In this document: piece by piece, positions 19,410-27,085 of the stretch
How positions within the stretch are numbered: position 1 is the stretch's first letter
How the letters are laid out: each line of letters starts with the position of its first letter
NCBI GenBank assembly: GCA_020621985.1
Contig: JAHRYS010000001.1
Location: 1-64,000, forward strand
Direction of reading: 5' to 3'
Source: Candidatus Ferrigenium altingense
Lineage (GTDB): Bacteria > Pseudomonadota > Gammaproteobacteria > Burkholderiales > Gallionellaceae
DNA length: 64,000 nucleotides
The notes under the pieces: generated by a model
The model's database searches: none
Told to the model about the DNA's origin: nothing
The model's input: only the letters and a program-made list of their open reading frames with translations
Translations under genes and position numbers: made by a program

Positions 19410-19485
19410 GCCGCTTTAGCTCAGTTGGTAGAGCAACCGCCTTGTAAGCGGTAGGTCGTCAGTTCGAATCCGACAAGCGGCACCA
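19410..19485 (+). tRNA. tRNA-Thr (anticodon TGT)
   Basis: Acceptor GCCGCTT pairs with AAGCGGC. The anticodon stem ACCGC/GCGGT encloses the loop CTTGTAA, anticodon TGT (reads ACA). The T arm is GTTCGAATC, and CCA is encoded. It is 35 bp after tRNA-Lys and probably shares its transcript. Confidence 0.95.
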
Positions 19486-19605
19486 TCATTTTCAGCCGCC
19501 ACAGTTCATTGTGGAGATACACCCCAAAAATATTTTTGTGTTAAGCATCCCTTAAGCTTGGCCTTTTATCCTGCACGCCTCAACGTTTAATTCAGGAGCT
19601 CAAAA

Positions 19606-20016
19606 ATGTTTCGTATATTCTATAAATTGGGTTTGGTATTTGTGGCTGTTGCCGGATTGGCGGCGCAACCGGCTTTTGCGGAAACGCCCAACGAGATACT
19701 GGCTTCCATTCAAAAGGAAGCGGCGGGCACCCCGGGTTTCTCGGCTGCGCGCGGGGAAAGTTTTTTCAAGGCAAAGCACGGCGGAGAATGGAGTTGCGCT
19801 TCCTGCCATACTGAAAATCCAGCCGCCCTGGGCAAGCACGCCAAGACCGGCAAGGTCATTGACCCGCTTGCCCCGTCTGCCAACGCGGAGCGGTTCACCA
19901 GCCCGAAAAAAGTGGACAAATGGTTCAAACGCAATTGCAACGATGTGCTGAGCCGTGCCTGCACGCCGCAAGAAAAGGGCGACGTGCTAGCCTATCTGCT
20001 CACCGTCAAGAAATAA
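19606..20016 (+). CDS. SHP-type monoheme cytochrome c (DUF1924)
   Basis: The 136-residue protein has a signal peptide (to about AQPAFA), one heme site CASCH (~66-70) and a conserved C-terminal half with KWFKRNCNDVLSRACT. This matches sphaeroides heme protein (SHP), an unusual c-type cytochrome with Asn as a ligand that can bind O2 and NO. The physiological role of the family is unsettled. It is followed 10 bp later by a diheme cytochrome and then a cytochrome b, the known SHP-DHC-cyt b set, which suggests electron flow from the quinone pool through cytochrome b and DHC to SHP. Confidence 0.88.
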   Translation: MFRIFYKLGLVFVAVAGLAAQPAFAETPNEILASIQKEAAGTPGFSAARGESFFKAKHGGEWSCASCHTENPAALGKHAKTGKVIDPLAPSANAERFTSPKKVDKWFKRNCNDVLSRACTPQEKGDVLAYLLTVKK

Positions 20017-20026
20017 GGAGATTGCC

Positions 20027-20584
20027 ATGTCGATTCATAAACAGAAAAATTTCCGGATGCTTGCCGTTGCCTTGCTGGCGATGGGCGCAACGATGTCTGC
20101 CGCCCAGGCCGATGACGACCGCGACGAAAGATACGGCTGGAGATTAGGCGAGAAATCCGCTGGGAAGTATGGCGGCGAAAACCGCGGCAAGCCGCTTCAG
20201 CCCGCGCAAACCAACGCCAAATTCCAGAAGGAATGTTCCGATTGCCATATCGCCTATGCACCCGGGTTGCTGCCCGCCGAATCCTGGCGCAAGGTCATGG
20301 CCGGTTTGGACAAGCACTTCGGCTCGGATGCGTCGCTGGATGCCCAGGACAACAAGGAGATCACCGCCTTCCTGGTGAACAACGCCTCCAACCGCTGGAG
20401 CGCCCCGACGGCACCGCTGCGCATCAGCGAAACCGCCTGGTTCAAGCGCAAGCACGACGGCCATGAAATCTCGCCGGCGGTCTGGAAAAATCCGCTGGTG
20501 AAGAGCCCGGCCAACTGCGCGGCGTGCCACCCGCGGGCGGATCGCGGCGATTTCAACGAACATGACATCAGGCTGCCCAAGTAA
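20027..20584 (+). CDS. Diheme cytochrome c (DHC)
   Basis: The 185-residue protein has a signal peptide ending near AAQA and two heme sites, CSDCH (~69-73) and CAACH (~165-169). The heme domains are widely separated, as in DHC, the redox partner of SHP. It lies between the SHP gene and the cytochrome b gene, spaced 10 and 12 bp. It probably shuttles electrons in the periplasm between the membrane cytochrome b and SHP. Confidence 0.88.
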   Translation: MSIHKQKNFRMLAVALLAMGATMSAAQADDDRDERYGWRLGEKSAGKYGGENRGKPLQPAQTNAKFQKECSDCHIAYAPGLLPAESWRKVMAGLDKHFGSDASLDAQDNKEITAFLVNNASNRWSAPTAPLRISETAWFKRKHDGHEISPAVWKNPLVKSPANCAACHPRADRGDFNEHDIRLPK

Positions 20585-20596
20585 AAGGAGATCATC

Positions 20597-21262
20597 ATGA
20601 GCCAACGAGTCTTGATTTGGGACGTGCCGACGCGGGTCTTTCACTGGCTGCTGGTGCTGTCATTTACCGGCGCCTATCTGACCGCCGAATCGGAGCTTGA
20701 CCGCGATATCCATGTGGTGCTCGGCTACACTTTGCTGGGGCTGCTCGCATTCAGGTTGCTGTGGGGATTTTTCGGCACACGCTATGCGCAGTTCCGTTCG
20801 TTCCTGTTCAAGCCCGGCGAGATCATGGCTTACTCGTTATCGATGCTCAAAGGCAAACCCGCGCACTACATCGGGCACAACCCGCTGGGCAGCGTGTCGG
20901 TCTGGCTGCTGCTGGGGCTGGGCATCTTGTCCGGGGTGAGCGGGGTGCTGTCGTTCCAGGATATCGGCGGCGATGTGATGGATGAGGTGCATGAGTTCGT
21001 GTCCAATGCCATGCTGGCCGTGGTATTGATCCACATCGCCGGAGTGGCGGTGAGCAGTGTGCTGCATCGCGAGAATCTGGTGCGTTCCATGGTGACCGGT
21101 TTTAAATCGGCCGAACCGGAGCAGGGTATCCGTCGCTCCTATCTCTGGCTGGGCATCCTGTTGCTGGCCGCTGTCGTGGCATTCTGGCTCGATTATCAGG
21201 ACACCGGCCTGATGGCGCCAAGCCCGGATACGGCGCAGGTCAAACACCATGATGGCGATTAA
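20597..21262 (+). CDS. Membrane cytochrome b (b561/Ni-Fe hydrogenase cyt b-like)
   Basis: The 221-residue protein has four main membrane helices between ~14 and 140, with His in helices (RVFHWLLV, IHVVLGY, LIHIAGV) that fit two b hemes. A further helix lies near 175-195 (LWLGILLLAAVVAFWL). Cytochromes of this family oxidise quinol and reduce a periplasmic cytochrome. Directly after SHP and DHC, it likely supplies their electrons. It is followed by a repeat-bearing spacer, then the two-component system. Confidence 0.88.
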   Translation: MSQRVLIWDVPTRVFHWLLVLSFTGAYLTAESELDRDIHVVLGYTLLGLLAFRLLWGFFGTRYAQFRSFLFKPGEIMAYSLSMLKGKPAHYIGHNPLGSVSVWLLLGLGILSGVSGVLSFQDIGGDVMDEVHEFVSNAMLAVVLIHIAGVAVSSVLHRENLVRSMVTGFKSAEPEQGIRRSYLWLGILLLAAVVAFWLDYQDTGLMAPSPDTAQVKHHDGD

Positions 21263-21278
21263 ACCTAATAGTCACTTG

Positions 21279-21400
21279 TCCGCAGATTAAACAGGATCAA
21301 ATAATGCGCAGCGAATCTGAACTTGCTAACTCGTTGGGCGCAGCGCCAATCACAGGCACTTACGCTGGCAATCTGCGTGAAATTGTGTAATCTGCGGATT
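21279..21400. repeat. Inverted-repeat element downstream of the cytochrome cluster
   Basis: TCCGCAGATTA (21279-21289) and TAATCTGCGGA (21388-21398) are a perfect 11-bp inverted repeat enclosing about 98 bp. The right part reads GGCAATCTGCGTGAA...TAATCTGCGGATT, a sequence style I associate with dispersed non-coding repeats in proteobacterial genomes. It fills most of the 186-bp gap before the response regulator, so that promoter must lie in or near it. Confidence 0.6.
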
Positions 21401-21448
21401 CTGCGGCTGTTTTCAGGTTGAAATTAACATTTTATTCGCGGGTGGACG

Positions 21449-22132
21449 ATGCGCGTGCTGGTAGTCGAAGACGATGCCCTGCTGGGCGATGCGATTCAGG
21501 CTGGCTTGAAGCAGTCCGGCTACGCCGTGGACTGGATGAAGGACGGCGTGTCGGCGGAACAGGCGCTCGCCACCGAACTCTACGCGGCGGTGGTGCTGGA
21601 TTTGGGGCTACCGCGCCTCTCCGGGCTGGAGGTGTTGCGCCGCCTGCGCAGCCGCAACGACCAGATAAATAGCAAACGGGTACCCGTGCTGATCCTGACC
21701 GCGATGGACACGGTGGACGATCGCATCAAGGGGCTGGATGCCGGCGCGGACGACTATCTGGTCAAGCCGTTCGACATGGGCGAACTCGCGGCGCGGCTGC
21801 GTGCGCTGATACGCCGCGCCAGCGGAAAAACTGAACCTTTGTTGCAGGTTGCCGGGGTCATGCTCGATCCCGCCGCCCACCGCGTGCTGTACCAGGGCAA
21901 ACCGGTCGAGCTTTCGGCCAGGGAATTCGCGCTGCTGCACGCGCTGCTGCTCAACGCGGGAAAAGTGCTGTCGCGCGCCCAGCTTGAAGAACAGCTTTAT
22001 GCGTGGGGCGATGAGATCGAAAGCAACGCGGTGGAAGTGTATATCCATCACCTGCGCCGCAAACTTTTTCCCGAACTGATCGAAACCATACGCGGCGTCG
22101 GCTACCTGATGCCGCGCGACAAGGCATCTTGA
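21449..22132 (+). CDS. OmpR/PhoP-family response regulator (QseB-like)
   Basis: The 227-residue protein has a receiver domain (MRVLVVEDDALLGDAI; phospho-acceptor Asp in VVLDLGLPR; Lys in DDYLVKPF) and a C-terminal winged-helix DNA-binding domain (VEVYIHHLRRKLF). The closest subfamily appears to be QseB/BasR-like. The kinase gene follows after 1 bp. The pair sits next to the SHP-DHC-cytochrome b genes, which it may regulate; no operator is recognisable. Confidence 0.93.
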   Translation: MRVLVVEDDALLGDAIQAGLKQSGYAVDWMKDGVSAEQALATELYAAVVLDLGLPRLSGLEVLRRLRSRNDQINSKRVPVLILTAMDTVDDRIKGLDAGADDYLVKPFDMGELAARLRALIRRASGKTEPLLQVAGVMLDPAAHRVLYQGKPVELSAREFALLHALLLNAGKVLSRAQLEEQLYAWGDEIESNAVEVYIHHLRRKLFPELIETIRGVGYLMPRDKAS

Positions 22133-22133
22133 T

Positions 22134-23462
22134 ATGTGGCAACGCGCATCGCTCAAACAACGGCTGCTTGCGCTGGCGTTAGCGGCGATCACGCTGGTTT
22201 GGCTCGGCGCGACCGCCTTCACCTACCTTGATGCGCGCGAGGAATTCGACGAGGTGCTGGATGCGCATTTGGCGCAGGCCGCTGCGCTGCTGGTCGCCCA
22301 GGCAACACACGAGATCGATGAACTCGAAACCGAACACACGCCGCTGCTGCACAAGTATGCCCGCCGCGTCGCGTTTCAAGTATGGGAGAAAGGGCAGCAG
22401 CTCCGGCTGCATTCCGCCAATGCCCCGCAACAGCCGCTGGCGAGCAAGGAGCGCGGCTTCAGCGACAACATCATCGACGGAAAACGCTGGCGTGTCTTCA
22501 GCACTTGGGATGAATCCGGCGAATACCTGATCCATGTCGCGGAACGCGCCGATGTACGCGAGGAGCTGGCGCGCGACATCGCGGGCAACCTGCTGCGGCC
22601 GCTGTGGTTTTCCTTGCCGCTGCTGGCATTGCTGCTGTGGGTCGCGGTGTTGCGCGGCCTGCGCCCGCTCGAAAAATTGGCACGCGAAGTGGAACAGCGC
22701 GAGCCGGACAATCTCGCTGCGCTCGATGCATCGACTGCGCCGCGCGAAGTGGTGCCGCTGATCGAGCGGCTCAACCGGCTGTTCACCCGCATCGAGGCGT
22801 CCATGCAAAAAGAGCGGCGCTTCACCGCGGACGCCGCGCATGAATTGCGCACCCCGGTGGCCGCGATCAAGGCGCAGGCGCAAGTGGCGCGCGCCGCATC
22901 CTCAGAGGCGGAACGCATCCATGCGCTCGACAGCGCGATTCTCGGCTGCGACCGCGCCGCCCATCTGATCGATCAACTGCTGACGCTGGCGCGGGTGGAC
23001 ACGCTGAATCGCGGCATGACGGAGCCATGCCAGCTCAGGGACATCGCCGCCGAGGCGATTGCCGCGCTTGCGCCGGCCGCGCTGGAAAAGGGCGTGCAGC
23101 TGGAATTGCTGGCGGGCGATGAAGCAGTGCGCGGCAACCCTGGGCTGCTGCGGGTGCTGCTGCGCAACCTGCTCGACAATTCGATACGGCACAGCCCGCC
23201 CGGCACGACGGTTCAGGTAAGCATCACCCATGAGCCGGGAGCGGTCTGCCTGTCGGTGAGCGACAACGGGCCGGGCATTCCGGAGCAGGAGCGGGCCAAG
23301 GTGCTGGAGCGGTTTTATCGCCCGCTGGGCACGCAGGCCAGCGGCAGCGGCCTGGGCCTGTCCATCGTCAAACGGATTGCCGAGGTGCATGACGCAGTCT
23401 TGCAGATACAGCCGGCGAGCGAAGGGCAGGGATTGCGGGTGACGGTGAGCTTCAAGCCTTGA
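22134..23462 (+). CDS. Sensor histidine kinase (QseC-like)
   Basis: The 442-residue kinase has an N-terminal membrane helix (~13-32), a periplasmic sensor (~35-150) and a second helix (~152-175). A HAMP-like segment follows, then HisKA with the phospho-His in ADAAHELRTPVAAI (~236) and an HATPase domain with DNSIRHS, DNGPGIP and GSGLGLSIV. It presumably phosphorylates the regulator encoded just upstream. The signal is unknown. Confidence 0.93.
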   Translation: MWQRASLKQRLLALALAAITLVWLGATAFTYLDAREEFDEVLDAHLAQAAALLVAQATHEIDELETEHTPLLHKYARRVAFQVWEKGQQLRLHSANAPQQPLASKERGFSDNIIDGKRWRVFSTWDESGEYLIHVAERADVREELARDIAGNLLRPLWFSLPLLALLLWVAVLRGLRPLEKLAREVEQREPDNLAALDASTAPREVVPLIERLNRLFTRIEASMQKERRFTADAAHELRTPVAAIKAQAQVARAASSEAERIHALDSAILGCDRAAHLIDQLLTLARVDTLNRGMTEPCQLRDIAAEAIAALAPAALEKGVQLELLAGDEAVRGNPGLLRVLLRNLLDNSIRHSPPGTTVQVSITHEPGAVCLSVSDNGPGIPEQERAKVLERFYRPLGTQASGSGLGLSIVKRIAEVHDAVLQIQPASEGQGLRVTVSFKP

Positions 23463-23495
23463 TGCGGCCCAATGGCAGCAGGCTTGTCACACCAC

Positions 23496-24107
23496 ATGCA
23501 GAGTGCTCTCCCTGATTACTCGAGCGACCGCCCTTCACCTGCCTCCTCAAAGGTTCGCCCATCGCGGATGTGGTAGATGCGCTTGAAGGTAGGGATGATT
23601 TTTTCGTCATGAGTCACGACGATGATGGCAGTCTGGTACTGGCTGGCCATCTGGTTAAGGATACGCATCACCGCCAGCGCCCGCTCGCTGTCCAGCGGCG
23701 CGGTGGGTTCGTCGGCGAGAATCACCGGTGGCCGGTTGGCCAGCGCGCGGGCGATGGAGACCCGCTGCTGTTCGCCGCCAGAAAGTTCGGAGGGTTGCGC
23801 TTTCGCCCGGTGCGCCACGTCGAGTGCCCGCAACAGTTCCAGTGACCGTGTGCGGGCTTCCCCATTGGGCCGCCCCGCCAGCATCGGCAACAGCGCGATG
23901 TTGTCAGTCACATCCAGAAACGGGATCAGATAAGGAGCCTGGAAGATAAAGCCGATGCGATCCCGGCGCAGCGCCCTGAGGTCGGGAATCTTCCATTCAT
24001 TGTCGTAAATCACCTCGCCGCCCAGGGTCATGCGGCCCTGCGTCGGTTCGATGACCGCTCCCAGACATTTGAGCAGCGTGCTCTTGCCGGCGCCGCTCAT
24101 GTTCACT
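23496..24107. repeat. Left copy of a direct duplication (ABC ATPase fragment)
   Basis: This 612-bp segment matches 28478-29128 in the same orientation, with about 30 substitutions (about 95% identity by eye) and one 39-bp deletion. Homology starts at ATGCAGAGTGCTCTCCC and ends at CATGTTCACT. The copies lie 4982 bp apart and bracket a five-gene cassette. Confidence 0.92.
23516..24106 (-). pseudogene. Truncated ABC transporter ATPase, partial duplicate
   Basis: This 196-codon frame keeps the Q-loop, signature LSGGEQQR, Walker B ILADEPT and H-loop of the intact ATPase at 28498-29211. It lacks the first ~29 residues. A 39-bp in-frame deletion has also removed [13 protein letters not shown], so Walker A reads MSGAGKST without its first glycine. 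No permease lies downstream. Most differences from the intact copy are silent, which suggests both were under selection before this one was cut. It can hardly be active as an ATPase. Confidence 0.85.
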
Positions 24108-25305
24108 GTATATCAGCTCCAAGCGGCTCCTGAAGCCAGCCGAGCGTGCTACGGCAGACGCGCTCGACGATTTCTTCCGCTTCATCGTCCGTAGTTATCA
24201 GGGCCGGAAGCAAGCGAATAGTTGAATTGCGGGTAATGTTGATCAAGACACGCTCATCGAGCAGTGCCGATTCCATCAGCCCGGCACACGGACGTTGAAG
24301 TTCAATGCCGATCATCAGGCCACATCCACGGATCGTATGAATCCCGTATTTGCCGGCGAGGCGAGACGTAAATGCCTGCTGCATCGCTATTCCGAGTTCG
24401 GCGGCACGCACCACCAAATCATCGCGCTCAATGATGTCCAGCACGGTGCAGGCGGCTCGACATGCGAGCGGATTACCGCCGAATGTCGATCCGTGGCTGC
24501 CCGGCGCGAATAGTGCTGCGGCCTTGCCGACAGCCAGGCAGGCGCCAATGGGAACGCCATTGCCGAGAGCCTTGGCGAGCGTCATGACGTCGGGCAGGAT
24601 GCGTTCGTGCTGATGCGCGAACCAGCGTCCGGTACGGCCGATGCCGGTTTGAACTTCGTCGAGCATCAGGAGCCAGTCGTTCTGATCACAGAGCGAACGC
24701 AAAGCAGCAAGGTAACCCGGTGGCGCCGGATGCACGCCACCCTCGCCCTGTACCGGTTCGACAAGAATTGCCACTATATCCGGCGCTTGACTGGCGAGCT
24801 GCCGCAGCGCCTTGATGTCGCCGAATGGTGCACGCACAAACCCTTGTACTAGCGGCTCGAATCCTGCCTGCACCTTGGGGTTTCCACTTGCGGCCAGGGT
24901 GGCAAGCGTCCGCCCATGAAAGCTGTTTTCCATGACGACGATCAAGGGCTCCGTGATGCCCCGCTCACGCGCATGCAAGCGGGCAAGCTTTATCGCGGTT
25001 TCGTTGGCCTCGCAACCGGAATTGCAGAAAAAGGCCTTGTCCATGCCAGAAATGGCGCAGAGGCGCTCTCCCAGGCGTGCCTGCCAATCGATGCCGACCA
25101 GGTTGGAGGTATGGATCAACGTCTTTGCCTGCGCGTAGATCGCCTCGGCTATATCGGGGTGCGCATGGCCTAGACTGGTTACCCCCACGCCCGATATCGC
25201 GTCCAGGTACTCCTTTCCCTGCTCGTCCCACAAGTGGCAGCCACGGCCTCGCACAAAGCTGACCGGCAATCGCTGATAGGTTCGCATCAGGTGGTTGCTA
25301 TCCAT
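24103..25305 (-). CDS. Class III PLP aminotransferase, ArgD/ACOAT-like
   Basis: The start at ATG 25305 (MDSNHLMRTYQRLPVSFVRG) is preferred; a TTG at 25341 would add 12 Arg/Gly-rich residues. The 400-residue product has the family features: NSGCEANETAIKLAR, SFHGRTLATLAASG, LLMLDEVQTGIGRTG and the PLP lysine in LAKALGNGVPIGA. It resembles acetylornithine/succinyl-diaminopimelate aminotransferase, but substrate is not assignable from sequence. It ends the minus-strand cassette run. Its TGA stop is formed by the duplicated ABC fragment, so the last residue or two may not be native. Confidence 0.88.
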   Translation of the reverse strand: MDSNHLMRTYQRLPVSFVRGRGCHLWDEQGKEYLDAISGVGVTSLGHAHPDIAEAIYAQAKTLIHTSNLVGIDWQARLGERLCAISGMDKAFFCNSGCEANETAIKLARLHARERGITEPLIVVMENSFHGRTLATLAASGNPKVQAGFEPLVQGFVRAPFGDIKALRQLASQAPDIVAILVEPVQGEGGVHPAPPGYLAALRSLCDQNDWLLMLDEVQTGIGRTGRWFAHQHERILPDVMTLAKALGNGVPIGACLAVGKAAALFAPGSHGSTFGGNPLACRAACTVLDIIERDDLVVRAAELGIAMQQAFTSRLAGKYGIHTIRGCGLMIGIELQRPCAGLMESALLDERVLINITRNSTIRLLPALITTDDEAEEIVERVCRSTLGWLQEPLGADIQ

Positions 25306-25337
25306 TCCTCTTCCTCTTCCTCTTCTCTTCGAGATAT

Positions 25338-25580
25338 TCAACGATCATCTTGCAGGGGCTGGAAAATTGGCTCGCGCGCCAAAAGCCGCAAGCCCCCGGG
25401 GCCGCTTTCGACGATGCGGCGCTCCTCGGTCGCCACAAATATTTCCATGCGATAGCCTGCGTCCTCGGGCAAGCGCGCGATGAGGTCGTTCACCGTCTCC
25501 GCCGCCCACGGCGTGTCCGCCTCGATACGACACCATGCGCGCCCATGCAACGAAACCTCGAGCCGATATTGTTTGCTCAT
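25338..25580 (-). CDS. Hypothetical 80-aa protein
   Basis: Start at 25580 gives MSKQYRLEVSLHGRAWCRIE, with GAGGG 9 nt upstream. The product is small, soluble and charged, with no signal peptide or membrane segment. I do not recognise the family. It lies between the MOSC gene (54 bp upstream) and the aminotransferase (32 bp downstream) on the same strand, and so probably belongs to the same transcript. Confidence 0.65.
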   Translation of the reverse strand: MSKQYRLEVSLHGRAWCRIEADTPWAAETVNDLIARLPEDAGYRMEIFVATEERRIVESGPGGLRLLAREPIFQPLQDDR

Positions 25581-25634
25581 CAATCGATTCCCTCGGTAGG
25601 GAGTGAAGGAGGACAGCAAACATGTGATCGCAGC

Positions 25635-26336
25635 TTATGCATCATGCGCCGACCCCTCGATCCGTGCCGCCCAGCTCTCGACCTCGCCGCACGCCAGGCG
25701 GGTTTCGATCATCCGCCGCCAGGACGGCACCAGCGGCAAGTCACGCAATTGTGTCAACAATTCGCGGTCGAGCGGACGGTGGTAGAGCAGTTCAATAAGA
25801 CGCAGCAGCGGCCAGTCGGGGTGTGGGCGGGCAATCAAGGTGATGGCATCGCCCGCCTGCAAGCTGCCTGGCTCCAGCACGCGGCAATACCAGCCGGTGC
25901 GCAAGGTCTGTTGCACGCGCAGCGCCATGTCAGGGACGCCGAAGCGGTCATTGAGCTTCCAGCAGGGCTGGCGTGACTGCGATACCTCCAGCAGCACACC
26001 GCCGATGCGCAGCCGGTCGCCAAGACAAACGTCAGCCTCGGTCACGCCCTGTGTGCTGAGATTTTCACCGAAGGCGCCTGGAGCGCCGAGTACCGGCCGC
26101 GCACCAAGCTCGCCGCGCCACAAGGGGTAGTGTTCCGTGGCATACAGATGCACGGCCTTGTCCGGGCCACCGTGCACGCGCCGATCACCCTGCTCGTCGC
26201 CCATGATACCTTCGCGATGCACTTGCACCGGTCCCTCGACCGGCTGCTTGGCGATGGCGCTCCAGCTGCCCGGTCGGGTGTAGGGCAGCGCGCGGCCGGT
26301 GAGCACGGTTTGTACGCGCCCGAGCAGCAGATTCAT
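25635..26336 (-). CDS. MOSC-domain protein, YiiM-like
   Basis: The 233-residue protein has the MOSC core: GDEQGDRRVHGGPDKAVHLY (~47-66), GAFGENLSTQGVTE, and the conserved Cys in SQSRQPCWKLN (~124). A C-terminal alpha-helical 3-alpha extension (~165-215) is typical of YiiM. YiiM binds molybdenum cofactor and reduces N-hydroxylated bases such as 6-N-hydroxylaminopurine. Its start overlaps the amidotransferase stop by 4 nt, so the two are coupled. Confidence 0.88.
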   Translation of the reverse strand: MNLLLGRVQTVLTGRALPYTRPGSWSAIAKQPVEGPVQVHREGIMGDEQGDRRVHGGPDKAVHLYATEHYPLWRGELGARPVLGAPGAFGENLSTQGVTEADVCLGDRLRIGGVLLEVSQSRQPCWKLNDRFGVPDMALRVQQTLRTGWYCRVLEPGSLQAGDAITLIARPHPDWPLLRLIELLYHRPLDRELLTQLRDLPLVPSWRRMIETRLACGEVESWAARIEGSAHDA

Positions 26337-27043
26337 GATGGGCGGCCCTCCACACCATCAATCCAGGCATTGAACACCGCTTCGGCGGCCACCTTGAGCG
26401 CTGCTCCGTATTTCTCTGCATGCGCGCGCAGGGTGCATGGATCGATGCCTGCGTTCATCAGTTCGGCCGCGTGCCCCACCAGCCACTGCTCAATTCGCCT
26501 GGCGTCAGCTTCCAGATGGAATTGCAACCCGAGCGCGTGATCACCGAGTGCGAAAGCCTGGTGCGGGCAGATTCCCGTGCGCGCCAGGACTTCCGCGCCA
26601 GGCGGGATGTCGAACTGGTCGCCATGCCAGTGCAACACCGCCACATCCGGCGGAAGAGCCGCCAGCACAGAGCGGCGCCCCGCGTCGGTCAAGCTGATCG
26701 GGGCGAAACCAATTTCCTTGACGCCCATCGGACGCACCGCCGCTCCCAAGGCTCGCGCCATCAACTGCGCGCCCAGGCAGATACCCAGCAAGGGGCGTCG
26801 AGTACCGAGCCGCTGGCGAATCAGATCCAGTTCTTGGTTCAGAAATGGATAGCTTTGTTCGTCATACGCGCCGATTGGCCCGCCCAGCACGATCAGCAGA
26901 TCGACTTTATCCACATCCAGCGTCCACAGCTCGTGTACGCCGATGTCGTAGTAATGAATGGTGTAACCGCGCCTGCGCAATAGCGGCTCGAGGATGCCCA
27001 GGTCTTCGAAAGGAACGTGGCGGATGGCAACAAGGGTTTTCAT
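26333..27043 (-). CDS. Class I glutamine amidotransferase (GMP synthase-like)
   Basis: The 236-residue protein has the Cys-His-Glu triad: nucleophile in LLGICLGAQLMA (~92), His and Glu in LGLQFHLEAD (~174-176). No synthetase domain is attached, as in the YfeJ-like stand-alone group. Such proteins hydrolyse glutamine or a gamma-glutamyl compound; the acceptor here is unknown. It is first in the minus-strand cassette and diverges from the MocR regulator across 28 bp, so regulation by that protein is likely. Confidence 0.88.
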   Translation of the reverse strand: MKTLVAIRHVPFEDLGILEPLLRRRGYTIHYYDIGVHELWTLDVDKVDLLIVLGGPIGAYDEQSYPFLNQELDLIRQRLGTRRPLLGICLGAQLMARALGAAVRPMGVKEIGFAPISLTDAGRRSVLAALPPDVAVLHWHGDQFDIPPGAEVLARTGICPHQAFALGDHALGLQFHLEADARRIEQWLVGHAAELMNAGIDPCTLRAHAEKYGAALKVAAEAVFNAWIDGVEGRPS

Positions 27044-27085
27044 TTATGTACCATTACAATATAATGAATGTATGCAAACATTATA
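27037..27085. promoter_or_regulatory. Overlapping divergent promoters of the amidotransferase and MocR genes
   Basis: On the plus strand TTTTCA (27037-27042), a 17-bp spacer and TATAAT (27060-27065) place the start near the MocR ATG at 27072, implying a leaderless or nearly leaderless mRNA. On the minus strand TATAAT (27085-27080) can serve the amidotransferase. The two -10 boxes form an inverted repeat, TATAATG...CATTATA. Confidence 0.55.
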
